Origin: Cinclus cinclus
Taxonomy: Eukaryota; Chordata; Aves; Passeriformes; Cinclidae
DNA: 64,000 nucleotides
Direction: 5' to 3'
Assembly (NCBI RefSeq): GCF_963662255.1
Contig: NC_085059.1
Span: forward strand, 5,923,234-5,987,233
Every line of letters begins with the position of its first letter. The stretch's first letter is position 1. The position numbers were made by a program, and so were the translations under genes. Under the pieces are notes generated by a model. That model was not told the origin of the DNA and made no database searches. It saw only the letters and a program-made list of their open reading frames with translations. This document shows positions 13,201-25,200 of this stretch, piece by piece.

Positions 13201-14707
13201 CTCTAAATTAAGATTTCTGTGTTTTTCTGAAAGCTGCAGGAATTATGAAGTGAGGCTTTCCAGCCCAGAGCAGCCCTTCCCAGAGACCAAGGCCAGGCTT
13301 TTCTTTTGCCCAAAGCAAGGTTCTGGATGCTGTTTCCCAGGCTTGGGGCTCTGCCTGCTCTTCCCACGCTGCTGTCCAAGCACAAGCCCTGCTGCAGTGC
13401 AGCAGAAAGGGCACAGATGTGTCAGGGAGCACAGCTCTGCCTCTCTGTGCACAGCCCTTTTCCCAGACACAGTCCAGAATATTTTGGGATTGGATTCCCT
13501 TTCACTGGTCTGATTCAGCTGGGGAATTGCAGTCCATGGAGCCCATGAAGTGTGGCCTGGAGCTGAATACACTGTCTCTTTCCCTCCTGTAGTGAGACAC
13601 CAAAAACATGTAGGCTGGGGTGGAAAGATGTTCTCCTCCCTTTTTCTGGGCAGGACTCTCTGCTGGAGGGGTGGGATGCTTTGTGTGTGTGAGCTCTTTA
13701 GCTTTTTTTTTTGGATCTGCCTGCTTAGTCCTGTAATCATCACTGATGGCATGTGCAGAGTTTTAGGTGAGACATGATACTTGGTGTGGAGATCATGGAA
13801 GGTTCCTTGCTTGTCCTTGGCCCTCTTCTTACACAGGCTGCAGGTTTCTGGGGTTTGCTCTGCTCTTGCTCGCATTTCAGTGGAGAGGGGCACCCCTTTC
13901 TCCCAGCAGTTTGCAGTTTCTCTTCCACTCAGGGTGAGAGTGGTACATGGAACTGTGGAAGGGAGACAAGAAGAGAATATTCTTTCACCCCCTCAGGATT
14001 CAGTGGTTGTATCAGTTTTAACACCAGTTGAACCCCTTTGCATCTTATTGCTGGTTCTACCTTATAAAATATCAGAGTTCTTCAAGCCTGTGGCTTCTCT
14101 GAAATGTGACAAGAGTTGTCCCTTCAGTGACTGCTATCTCAATCCAAATTATGCCACATTATGCCCATATGCTGCCTGCTTCATAATTCTGCAGGAAATT
14201 ATGAAGCTGGAAATTAAATTTCCCAGCTGGAAATTAAATGAAGCAGATTCAGCCATGCCAAGGTCAGGACCTTCCCTGTATTTAAGGTGCATGGATGATG
14301 TTGGCATGGGATAGGGTGACCTCGGGGTACAATAGGAGCTAACTGACACACACATTCAGACAGAATAAATATTTGAGAGTCTATTTCTCTATTCCCCAAA
14401 ATGACCCCTATAAAAGCAAGGTCCTGTTTACCTTCCTGGCTTTCTGTGCAGTGTTCTGAGAAGAGACCAGATCTCTTCTCCCTTCACTGCCTTCCAGCTC
14501 TTCTGGGCAACCCATTTCCAGGCAAGGATCAGGGATATGGCTTCACAAAACCCATGACACCTCGGATTTTCACAGAAGTCCTAAAATCTGGTGAAATCTG
14601 AGATAATTTCTGGTCAGAAGTCTCTGTTTGTGCCAAAGCACGGTGACCTGGGAAGCAGTGAGAGATGTCAGTGCGCAGCCTGCAACTTGTACTGTCCCTG
14701 TCCCATT

Positions 14708-14895
14708 AGAATCATGAAATGGTTTGGGTTGAATCCACCTTAAAAAACCTTAAAACTCACCTCACTCCCACCCCCTGCCATGGACAGGGACATCTGCAAC
14801 TATCCCAGGTTGCTCCAAGCCCCATCCAACCTGGTCTTGGATGCTTCCAGGGATCCAGGGGCAGCCACAGCTGCTGTGGGCAAGCTTTGCAAGGT
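14708..14895 (-). mobile_element. CR1 retroposon fragment (3' end)
   Basis: GAATCATGAAATGGTTTGGG, the CCCCCTGCCATGG segment, CAAGCCCCATCCAACCTGGT and CCAGGGATCCAGGGGCAGCC are in the order expected for a reverse-oriented CR1 3' end. An insertion-like stretch lies in the TTAAAAAACCTTAAAACTC part. Confidence 0.9.
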
Positions 14896-16189
14896 CTGAT
14901 GTGCCTGGAACCAGCCCTGCCACGTTACCCACCCACAGCCCTGGGCTTGCCTTTCAGTCACTGTGAGCATTGCTTGGCTAATTCCTGTTACCCTGAACTG
15001 TCCCATTTCTATCCATGTTGGGATCCTTTTGATTAAGGACAATTTAGCTTCTCATTCCCATGAGGAATATGAGAGCCCTGAGAGCTTCCTGCCACAGGAG
15101 TATATTCCTGATGGTCGCTGTGCTTTTTATTATTTCATGTAAGATCCTTTTTAGTGAGAACAGTCTTTAAATACTATCAACCTGCACTAACTTAGCTTGG
15201 CATGAGGAACTAGAGGAGGCATACAAAGGTCTGTAAAACAGTGATGAAACACATCCAGTCCCTCTGCCTTTGAGTGCTCTGTCATTTCGAAAGATCAGAA
15301 TGCACATAGCAATTAGCAGGTGGTTTGTGCATATGAGAAAGAGGAAATTCCTGATCTGTAACACATCTCAGACAAGGGGAAACCATTGGTACCAATATTC
15401 TTAAGGCAAAACCAGCTAGTTGCTGTTTCCTTCTTTAAGGTTAACACTGAGAAAGAAAAGGGAGCTACAAGAGTGCAGAGCTGTCAGCTGAAAGAAAAAT
15501 TGCAAGCCTGATAGTCCTTTCTTGTCAGGTTTAATATGAAGCTTGGCAGAGATTGATAAGAAGCGTCTCCCTCTCTGTCTGATGCTCCAGGTGCATGGTA
15601 AAAATCACCTCCTGAAACACCCTCATGCAGAGCCAGGCTCCAGACGGGGAAGGCTGCTGGCCAGCCTGACACTGATGGCATCAAACCATTTTAAATACCT
15701 GTTCTTTCACTCCTTGCAGCCTGAAGAAGGGCTGTTCCTCCCTTTCTCACCCCTTACACATGCAGGTTTTTCTTGCAGCCCCTCTCAGTGGCTATTGCTC
15801 TGCTGATGTTGAGCTGAAAAAGGTCTTTGCATCAGAGATGAAGCATCTGGGGCACAGGGGCCTGCTCCCTGTGACCTGCCTCTGCTCCATCTGCAGTAAA
15901 ACATTCTGGCTGGGGCTGTGGGATTGGCAGCACGCCCGTGGCAGCCACAGAGGTCGTGTAGGTGTTGGCAATCTTCAGCAGCCATGGCAAGGAGCAGGGG
16001 AAAAATAGTGTCTGAAGAGCTTGAGCTCAAGTGTGGTGGAGAGCCTGGAGAGCTCAGCAAACCTCTGCAGGGACAGGAGACACAGGGTCCTGCCTGCATG
16101 GGTAGGGCTGCTCTGGAACCATCAGATCTGGTCATGTGGAGCCTCCAGAGCCAGGGGCTCCCTCTCTTCCCCATGTGGATATTCCTGAC

Positions 16190-16345
16190 TCCATGCTCCT
16201 TTATTGACAATGAGAGGGATGGGGACATTGAATGGTGATGAGAATCCATTTTTTACTGAGAACTACGTGTGCTTTTATACCATTTACAGGAAGGCATGCA
16301 ATATTTTACTACAATCATCTAGTTAACCATCTCATAGTTTGCATT
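16190..16345 (-). mobile_element. Possible endogenous retrovirus LTR fragment
   Basis: On the minus strand a TATAAAAG box (16272-16279) is followed about 70 nt later by an AATAAA polyadenylation signal (16200-16205). A segment of the 'TTCTCAGTAAAAAATGGATT' type lies between them. This spacing fits the R region of a retroviral LTR. Outer ends, terminal TG/CA and a target duplication could not be defined. The element, if real, ends within about 180 bp of the first Ig exon. An ordinary AT-rich intron patch is the alternative. Confidence 0.3.
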
Positions 16346-16522
16346 ACCCATTTCCACACTCCTTCCCTGTGTGCTGTTTTCCCTGGGCAGCCCCTCTCCA
16401 CCATCTCATAGCAGTGGAGCAGGCATGAGAGCAGGAGCTTGGCCCAGGGGAGGGGGCTCGGGGGGCTCCTGCACAGCTCTGAAAGGGGCAGGTTTCACAG
16501 TGTCCCCTTTCTCTTTCCGTAG

Positions 16523-16694
16523 CTGTTCCTCCCAAACTGAAGAAACTGAAAAGCCCAAATGTTCATGTGGGTGAGAAGATTTCCCTGAAATGTGAGGCGA
16601 CTGCTGGAAACCCTCAGCCATCCTACAAATGGTTTAAAGATGGGAAAGAGCTGAAGAAGAGCAAAGACATCCGGATCAAGTATGGGAATGGGAA
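16523..16694 (+). CDS. NRG2: Neuregulin-2 exon: first half of Ig-like C2 domain
   Basis: This 172-nt exon follows a CTCTTTCCGTAG acceptor and ends at a consensus GTAAGT donor. It starts in phase 1 (two bases finish a codon) and ends in phase 2. The frame reads VPPKLKKLKSP, then VGEKISLKCEATAGNPQPSY and KWFKDGKELKKSKDIRIKYG. The cysteine in SLKCEA is the first Ig disulfide cysteine, and the W of KWFKDG is the core Ig tryptophan. The pattern matches vertebrate NRG2 rather than NRG1, from the GNPQPSY, KDIRIKYGNG and VPPKLKK segments as I remember them. In neuregulins this extracellular domain supports matrix binding and presentation of the EGF ligand. The first exon is not in the window, so the protein start cannot be described. 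No frameshift or stop is present. Confidence 0.97.
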
Positions 16695-17176
16695 GTAAGT
16701 ATGACACAGGGCTGCTCTGCCTCTGCTCACTCAGTGATGGGGACGTCTGGCTGGAGGTGCTGCTGTGCTCCCCAAGTCACTGCTGAGCAGCACTGAGGAC
16801 TCCCTCAGAGCCACAGGACCATGCTCAGCCCAGCTGCCATGCCCAGGAGAGCGAGTGAGATCCCCAGTGTTGTCAGAGAGGAGTGGGCAGAGGAGCACGG
16901 CATGCACAGGGACGATGTTGGGTCTGTAGGTGGGCTGTCCTGGGGTCAGGGAGGTGTTGGATACCTGAGACAGGTGTGCTGTGGCTTTGGAAGACAAGGC
17001 TTTCCCTGGTGGGCAGCTCAGGCTGTCCGGGGTGGCTCCTGCTCTGTGATTAGGGGGTTGAATACAGAAGGTTCCCAAACCCAGCAGTGGCCCCAACACT
17101 CACCAGCAGGGCTGTGGGAGGAATTGGTTTGTTCCCTCCTGAATTTGGGTGGTCACAGAAGCATCTAAAGCCACTG

Positions 17177-17530
17177 AAAAATCACAGAATGACAAATTAG
17201 GGCTGGAAGTGACCTCTGGAGATCATCCAGTCCAACCCCCCTGCCAAGGCAGGGTCACCTGGAGCAGAAACCTGTCCAGGTAGGGCTGGAATGTCTTCAG
17301 AGAGGGACACTCCACACCCTCCCTGGGCAGCTGTTGCAGTGTTGTGCCACCCTCATTGTAAAGAAGTTCTTCCTGATGTTGAGATGTAGCTTTTCATGGT
17401 TTAGTTTATGGCCATTGCTCCTTGTCCTGTCACTGGGCACCACTGAAAAATCTGGCACCATCCTCTGATACCCCTTGGAGATATTTATATGCATTAATGA
17501 GATCCCTTCTCAGTCGTCTCTACATGGAGC
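17177..17530 (-). mobile_element. CR1 retroposon fragment, about 350 bp
   Basis: Reverse-oriented CR1. AATCACAGAATGACAAATTA, GGCTGGAAGTGACCTCTGGA, GATCATCCAGTCCAACCCCC, a GCAGTGTTGTGCCACCCTCA segment, AAGAAGTTCTTCCTGATGTT and GAGATCCCTTCTCAGTCGTC follow one another as in long CR1 3' ends. It is the longest clear copy in the window. Confidence 0.95.
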
Positions 17531-18994
17531 AGGGCTGAGATGCAAAAGTGCCTCTCAACACTGATCAGTGGTGACAGTCACCTGCAGAGACCTTGTCTTG
17601 TGCAAATCCTTTAATCTGTCCACCCAGGGCAAATTCCCTCACATCTGCCCCAAAGTCCCCACCCAGCAAAGCTCTCAGGTGGCCCTCAGTGACTGCCACC
17701 CTCAGGACCACCTCATTCATGCAGTGCTAAAACACCTGGGGGAAGGCCCCAGTGACCAAGCTAAAGGGTCCTCACTGGGAATGGATTTAAATGAATCCAT
17801 GTTGATACTTCTCAAGGCCCAATATTTACATATGATGTATCGTAAAATTATTCCATAGTCATGACTCTGCTTGCATTCACACATCCTGACCTAGCCAGCC
17901 ACAGTCAGCTTGCAGCTGCCTGACCCCTTGGAAAATTTGATACTAATTCTTTGCTAACATAGGTTCTGGTTGTGTGAATAAAAGCTCATTATGGACTTGA
18001 TAAAGTAGCAGTTTTTAAAATTAAAAGCCACTACAAATCAGTTAGAAAAGTCAGTCAGTGCTTGAATGGGGCGTTGCCAATTGCTCTAATTTAATTTCAG
18101 TCCTGTTGGGTTTGGTTCCAGAGTCACACCCAGGATGGCTGACCTCTTTTGTAATAATTCCAGGACTTGTGGCTATTTTGTGATGAGGCAGTGAGGTGGT
18201 CAGTGGATCCAGGATAACTGGGTGCTGTCTGCTCAGGAAGGGCAGTCTGGGCTCGCAGGCAGCAGAGACAGGGCAGAGCTGTGCCTGCCTCCCTCCTCTG
18301 CTGCCCTCATTGTTTTTGGTGGCCCTCGTCACTCTGGTGGCCTTGGTTGTGTAGCAGTGGCTGCTGGGGCTGGGATGCCCTGGAGAAGTGTCTGCAGTAG
18401 CTCTGTAGCCAGACGTGGCAATCCTGCCTGTCCAGCCCTGTGATCTGATGGGGATGTTGGGGAGCAACTACTCTCAGAGCTAGAGATCAACCAGCCCCAG
18501 AGCAGACGCCCAGCTTGGGATCCTCCCACAGCACTTCCCTGCCGTGCTCCCAGTTATCCCAGTCCTTCCTCGCCTCCTGGCACCCCGTGTCCAGCACAAA
18601 GCTGTGACAGGTTGGCATCCCACCCCCAGCCATGCAGGAGGGACATGCAGTCCCTGGGCCAGGACAGAAACAAATGGAATGAATTTGGTCCCCTTTCCTC
18701 AGGACACTGCTGTCAAGACAGAATTTTGCATTTACCAGTTTCCACGGCAACACGTTGCCTCTCCAGTGAGATGCTAAAGATGTGTGGTGCTGAAAGGGCT
18801 TCCTGCTGGCAAAATAAGCCCAAGGATAAACATTTTAAGGACAGCTGAGCACCTGCCTCCTCCAGTGTCTGAGACTCCTTCAGCAGCAAAGGTGTGATCC
18901 CAAAGCATCCCCAGAATCGCTTCCCATTCCAGCTTCTGCTCCCTGCTGCCACTAAAATGTGCCTGTCTTGTGTTGGGACCAGGTTATGGAGACT

Positions 18995-19264
18995 GGACTC
19001 AAGCATCTGTTGAGCAGAAACAAAAGGCAATGGCTTCAAGCTGTGCCAAGGGGGGTTTGGATATTAGGGAAAACATCTTCACTGAAATGGTGGTCAGGCA
19101 TTGGAACAGGCTACCCAGGGAAGTGGTGGAAGTGTTCAAAAAATTTGTAGATGTGTCACCTGGGGACAAGGTTTATTGGTGGCCTTGGCAGTGCTGGGGG
19201 AATGGTTGGACTGGGTGATCTCAGAGGGCTTTTCCAACCAAAATGATTCTGTCATTCTGTGGGA
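18995..19264 (+). mobile_element. CR1 retroposon fragment, about 270 bp
   Basis: Plus-strand CR1. GGCAATGGCTTCAAGCTGTG, GGTTTGGATATTAGGGAAAA, TGGTCAGGCATTGGAACAGG, CTACCCAGGGAAGTGGTGGA, then GGTTGGACTGGGTGATCTCA and a TTCCAACCAAAATGATTCTG terminus. The 5' edge is approximate. Confidence 0.93.
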
Positions 19265-22200
19265 CAGTTCTGAGACAATTACTCCTCAGTGAGCATTTGC
19301 CCGTTGTTTAGCAGTGCAGGAACAATTTTGCCAGAGGATCTGGCTGGATCTGGCATTCCCACCTCTGTCCCCTGCACCGGGTTTGCTGCACCCCAGAGCT
19401 GAACACCTCGAGGCAGAGTGTCCGCTGGCACTGGACCTGCCTCTCTCTGGTCTTGACTGCAAGGAACAAACACTGAAAAACTGCTCAGAGCAGGCTGAGG
19501 GTTGAGGGAGCCCTCATGACTTCGATGTCTTCATCATGCAGCTGGTGGGCCCAAGTTTAGTGGAGGGAGATGTGATATGGTAGATCATCACTTCCAGCAT
19601 CTTGGGAGGGGACTCCAGGAAAGGATAAGCATCCCGAACTGTAAATCTCTGACAAGAGATCTTATTCTATAATGATTGTTTTAAGAATAATGGGATTTAT
19701 ACATCTGGCTCCACTCAGAGATAACACTGGTCTCCAGGTAATCCTCTGCGCTTCCTTTCAGTTCAGAGTGGGGATTTCAGAGGGCCAGAAATGGAGCACT
19801 GGGGAGGGACCTTCACAGGGAAAGTACACGAGGCAAAAAAACTTCTCAGGCTGTGCAGGACCTGGCCAGGTGCACAGGATCATTTCTTTAGAAGTGTAAT
19901 CCAAAGACCTAATAGAGTTTTCTTCTGGAGCCAGGCAAAAGGAGCCCTGCAGCAAAGGGATGCCCATAGTGTTTGCCCTGACCCTGTGAGGCCCTGGCAG
20001 AGCTGAAATCTGTCTCCAGCTCTGAGATCTTTAGCATGCAGAGGTTTAGGGTGGGAGACAAGAACATGGTTGCCCTCTATGATTCATTCCTGGCTTTCCT
20101 CCCCGTGTGTTTAAAGAGCCTTGAGGTTTCTGACTAGAAAGTATGACTGAAGCACTTTGTTTTTTGTGATCAGGTTTTTGTCTGATCTCTAGAACAGGGG
20201 AATCTCTTTCAAAATAAGGGATGTATATGTTGTAAGGAGGAGAGGAGCACTTAACTGCATGTCAGCTCTTCAGCTTTGCCATCAATCATTTTCCCTCTTC
20301 TTTTTAAACTTACTGGCAAAACTTCTGGTGCCATCAGGCAAAGGAGTCAGGGGTTTTTTTGTTTTTTTGGTTTTTTTTTCCAGTGGATATTTGCTGGAGG
20401 GAGGGGAACAATCCTGATTCCTTCTTTCTGAACTTCATGTTCCATCTGTAATTAGTGACAGGCTGGGGCAAGCCTGGCTTGCACGAAGGGGAAACCTCTT
20501 TAAGGTGGAAGAAATTATTGGCTGGAATTTTATCTCCATCTCCATTTAAATAAAACACAGTTAATGGGGAACCCAGAGGAATTACCCAGAAAGAATTGCC
20601 TGTGGTACTGGAAGTACAGCCTAGTGAATGGCCATCCCCCCAAGCTCCCAAAGTGATGCCATTTTTGGCTGAGAGTGTCTGAGGTCTGATTGAGGCTGCT
20701 GGCTCCCAAGAAGTTCAGGTTGGGCTTTGATTTTCTGGCTATCCTGGCAAATGATCAGCTGTGGAGGAAGCCAAGGGAGTTTTTGCTTGTGGAGGTGTAG
20801 GGAACCTTCCCCTCTTGAGGTCATGCTCAAGGCTCAGCCTGGGACCTGCAGCTGTTCAGCTGGAGCCCAGGAGCCTGGTAGTCCCCGAGCTGTGCCTGTC
20901 ATTACAGCCCTTTCCCTTTGTGTGCTCTGCTACCAAGGGACACTGCTGGGGTGATGAAGTAGGCATATCATTAGACTGGAGAGGGCTGGCAGTTCAGTTT
21001 GGGACAGGCTGACCATATGACATCCCTTGGGAGTAGTGTCCTACTTTCAGTATCACCAGGAATCCCTATTGTTAGCCTGTAAGTGGAGCCAAGGGATACC
21101 CTCCTCTCCTGTTTCTGTACAGTAGTCCCTCAGGCGATGCCACTTGAGCAGATTCATTGCTGGGGTCTTCCTTGTAAGGCTCCCAGTTGTAGATTATTCC
21201 CCACCCACAATGAATGGGGCTGTGGTCTTCCCTGTACAGCTCACTGCACTGGAATGAAGGCAAAAAAAAAAAAAAATAATGCCAAAGCAGCAGGGGAAAG
21301 AGAGTGCCAATAAAGATAAATGATTTCCTAATTGAGCCTGGAGACAAGGAGGGGCAAAGAGGACTGTTGAAGCCTTGTGGGAGCCAGAGTGAACTCAAGC
21401 AGGCTATACCACCACTCTGGCAGGGGTCTTCGGGCTGACATTTTTAAACAAAGGAAAAAACTCATTTGACAATGGATCTTGCAAGAGCAATTCCAGATGC
21501 CTTGAAGCAAAGACTCTTCTCAAGCACCGGTGTTGTTATAATCACCAGGGGAGCTGCTGCCTTGCTAACTCTCACGATGTCATTATAAGTCTCCGATATT
21601 TGGGATTTGGTTTTAGCTGCTGAAGGCACTTTATTGGAGGGGGGTGTGAAGGAGAGCATCTCCTTTGTTTGTTTGCTTGTTGTTTTAGAGGAGATGATGG
21701 ACATCATCTTGGCCAATGCACCTGGGACTGAACCAGGGAATTTGAGAACTGAAAGGAGAAGCAGTTGGGTCTTGAGCTCAAACAATCCACAAACTTTGCA
21801 AGTCGGGGCTCCTGAGAGATTCAGGGAATGGACATTTAATCAAACTTGACTGCATTATAGTTGCTAACAAGTCACGGTCAGTTGCTGGGCTGCTTCAGCT
21901 GATGGGCTCTGCAAACTTAGAGGTGGAAGGAGTTTTATGTGCCTGAAATTTTGTGTGGTTTTCCCAGCCATGTTGGCTGCTTACAAAAACAAAATAAAAA
22001 TCTCTCTCTACAGACCTTCGCCCACTGCGGTTGCAAAATGTCACAGATTAGGTCGAGGTCCTCACTGAGACACGAGCTGAAATCCCATTCATCCTGTTTC
22101 AGTTAAAATGTTTTACCTTTGGGGAGGAGGGCTGGGGTGAGGGCTGGGGCTGCTGGCAGCTCACCCAGCACAGCACATCACAGACCTGCAGGGATGAATT

Positions 22201-25200
22201 TGCCACGGAGCAGATGCTGTTGAGGATCTATGACATGTACCAGCTGCAGAAAAAAAATGCCCTGGGGAGAAAAGAATGACATGAGGAGACCCAAAACTTT
22301 ATCTAGATCTCCTGCACACCCTGTGTATGACCACGGTGGTGTTTCACAGAGGTTTTGAGCAGTTGTTCCCTGCCCATGTGAAGGTGCCATCCCTTTCCCA
22401 TGATCTCTGCTCCCCAAAATGCTTTGTCCTGGTATCAGTATTTGCAGCCTGGCTCAGCTCTTCTCCATTGCTGAGCTCTGTCCCATGACAGCTGCTCTTG
22501 CTATGGCACCTCCCTCTCCTCCTTGATTCTTTGTAACTAATGTGCTTTTGCCTTCCTCCCCACTTCCCTGAAGTTTTGGTCCTGCCTCTGGTTTGCCCAG
22601 CATATCAACCTCCACCTAATATGTGATCCACTTCCAAACTAGGACCTCTGTGCCTTCTCCTCAGCAGCACTGGCCATCTTTTCCCTCCCTGCCCCAGAAC
22701 CAGCTCATGGTTTGGTTGCTGAGGTGGTGACACCTGGGCACCCCAAAGAGCCTTGTCTCTCTATTGAGGTCACACACACTCTTTGGGATAGAGGCGGATC
22801 TGTTCCACATTTGGTGCTGGGAAGTCCTTGGCTCTTGGGACACTCCTCCTGTATGAGATCACAGGAAGCAAGGAAAGAACCTGCTGGGAGCTGGCCTCAG
22901 ATCACTGCTCCAGGACCTACATTTCCTTGAAGATATTAAAATCCTGGCACTGGGGTTGGAGGAAACATTCATAGAATGGTTCAATTGCCTTGAATTCCAG
23001 GAGAAGTAATACAAAGGACCTGGCAATGACCGTGTCTGTGCATCAGCTGGAGCCCAAAACAAAGCTTTTACTCATTTATTGATGTCACACCCTGGCAGGT
23101 GCCACAGCCTGGCCCGGTACAGAGACCAGCAGCACACAGGGATTTGCCTCTCAGCAGAGCCACAAAGTCCACTCCAGGCACTGGTGTGGTTGTGTGTCAC
23201 TACCTCTGCTGCCCCACACCTCTTCCATTGCCAGAACAGTCTGGCTGCGTTTGAGCCTGGATGGGGTTGCACAAGTGACCCTGCTCTTTGGAGTGTACTT
23301 ATCGATCCTCTCCCTTCTTGTTGACACTGCCCGACCCAGAAGTAACTGGCCCTCACTCTGAGACCAGTGTCAGTGTCAGCTCTGCAGAGTGAGGACTGGG
23401 CGAGTCTTCCTCTTAAAATCAGCCTGTCCCAAGCCTGGGCACAGAGAGACCACAGCACTGCTGAGCAGAGAAGGGGCAAATCTGCTTTTCAGGTTAGAAC
23501 AGCACTTTAATGTTGGGGAACAGGGGTAGGCGAGAGCAGGTAGAGTGGGTCAAGGGATGGTTGGTCCTGTCTGGGCACTGCAAGGACATTACCTGTCTCC
23601 CACCACTCCAGAAGGTCATGCACAGAGCGGGTCAGGTGATGGTGTGAGGGGAGGAAGGGAGATAGAGAAGGGATGATGGCCAAGCTGAAAACTCCTAACC
23701 TTCCTGTCCTTACCCCTCTCATTCGATTGCTTTGCTTGAGGGCTTTTCTGTCCCTTCTCCCATTTGCTCTTTCTGTAGCTGATACTGAGCTGGCCAGATG
23801 ATGCTCTGGAGCAGACAGCACAGGACACTTGTTTTCCTCAAGCACTGCAAGCACAGGCGTCCTGCCCAGCTCTGCTGTGCTCTGTTGAGCACAGCTGGAA
23901 GGCAGGGAGGAGATCAGGGGGGCTGTGCAAGGCAGAGGATGCTCCTGGCTGCTCCTGCCCTGCTGGACAAAGGGGCTTTGCCACGGCCATCTCCACACTG
24001 CCCTTGCATTGCAGTGATTCCCTCTCCCTGAATTTATCACACTGAGTGCTGGGGACGATGAATGTGTTCCCCAGAGCCCCTGCCCCAGCCACTGGGGCTG
24101 CCCAGCGTTTGATGGCTGCTGGACAGCACTTGTGGTTTGTGAGCTGGATATCCTGAATCTTCTTGCCAATGATTAATCTGCTCTTTCAGGGCAAAAGCAG
24201 CTCGGTGAGAGTGCCAGGGCAGCACGTAGGTACCAATTAAATCTCTGGCAGGATGCAAGCAGCACACGTTACAGCAATTGCTGGCACTCCTGCTCTCAGC
24301 AATGCCAGTGTGCTTCCTGCAAGCAGAGGGGAAGGGAGTTAATGGGTGACCACAGGAGGGCACCCAGGGTGTCCTTTGCGAGGGTCATGTTTGGGAATTT
24401 CCTTTTCCTAGGATTTCAGGTGTGTTTACTATGTGCAGTGCTCTTCATTGTCAGTTTTGGGGCCAGATATGGGGGTAGTATCCAAGTTGTCTTCATCAGC
24501 TTATTCCTTGACTTCTTTGTTACTTACGTGTTACTTACCCTATTTTTAGAAGACTAATAAAATACCACAACAGTAGTAATCATAGAGCTATTCTTGTCCA
24601 GAACGATGCAGAAGTGGCAGAACTCACACAGGGGACACGGAATCCTCAGTGTAGGTGTCCCAGAGGCAGCTCATGGCAGCTGCTCTCCTGATCCCATGCT
24701 CTGACATGAATGGCCTGGTGAGGAGATGACCTGGGAGGATGGCCCCATTTCCACTTGGCAGTAGGTAAGAGGGGGAAAGACGATTCAAGCTTGACCAAAG
24801 TGCTGGTGGGAACATGACTGCTGTCATGAGAAGTTCCTCCTTGGCTCAGATGCAGGGCCTGTTTCTTCTCCTCTCACTGCACTGGAGGCCTCAGGGCTTG
24901 AGCTCACATTTAGATGTCTAAATTACAGCTGATGAGGACACCCTTCCCAGCCAGAATTTGCCAGGATCTTTGTGTAGGTCCTGGCCAAGGGCTGATCTCC
25001 CTGTTTCCCATTGTAGTCTGGAGATTGGCACTGAACAGGGTGATTTACTCATCCCTCCAAACTGCCCTCTGGGGGACTCTTTTCTCTTGGCCAGAAAGGT
25101 ATTTTGGGGGATCTTCTTTTGGCCAGGCTGAAGGTCTCCTTGTGAATCCTATCCCTCAGAGCTTGCAGACAGCATATTCCCCGTGGCTCATCCCTCCACT

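Larger units (their letters stand above)
1..16522 (+). other. NRG2: NRG2 intron, 3' part (upstream of the first Ig exon)
   Basis: No coding exon can be supported in this stretch. It is inferred to be the end of the intron between the N-terminal first exon, which is outside the window, and the first Ig exon. It holds a 49-bp minisatellite near the left end, a two-copy 50-bp duplication, CR1 fragments on both strands, and an LTR-like segment close to the Ig exon. The remaining sequence is mixed unique intron DNA with AT-rich patches (for example around 5040-5420 and 6160-6300). Open frames of 60-216 codons occur but show no recognisable domain and no coherent splice context. Confidence 0.75.

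Noticed and set aside
13243..13893. 216-codon minus-strand open frame
   Set aside because: No domain, no plausible splice or start context, and unrelated to any family that I recognise.
23507..24169. 220-codon minus-strand open frame
   Set aside because: Low-complexity Ser/Pro-rich translation without a domain, in intron DNA. One such frame in 64 kb of moderately GC-rich DNA is expected by chance.
24342..24557. 71-codon hydrophobic frame that looks like a small membrane protein
   Set aside because: T-rich intron DNA readily yields Leu/Phe/Val runs. No promoter, splice or homology support.
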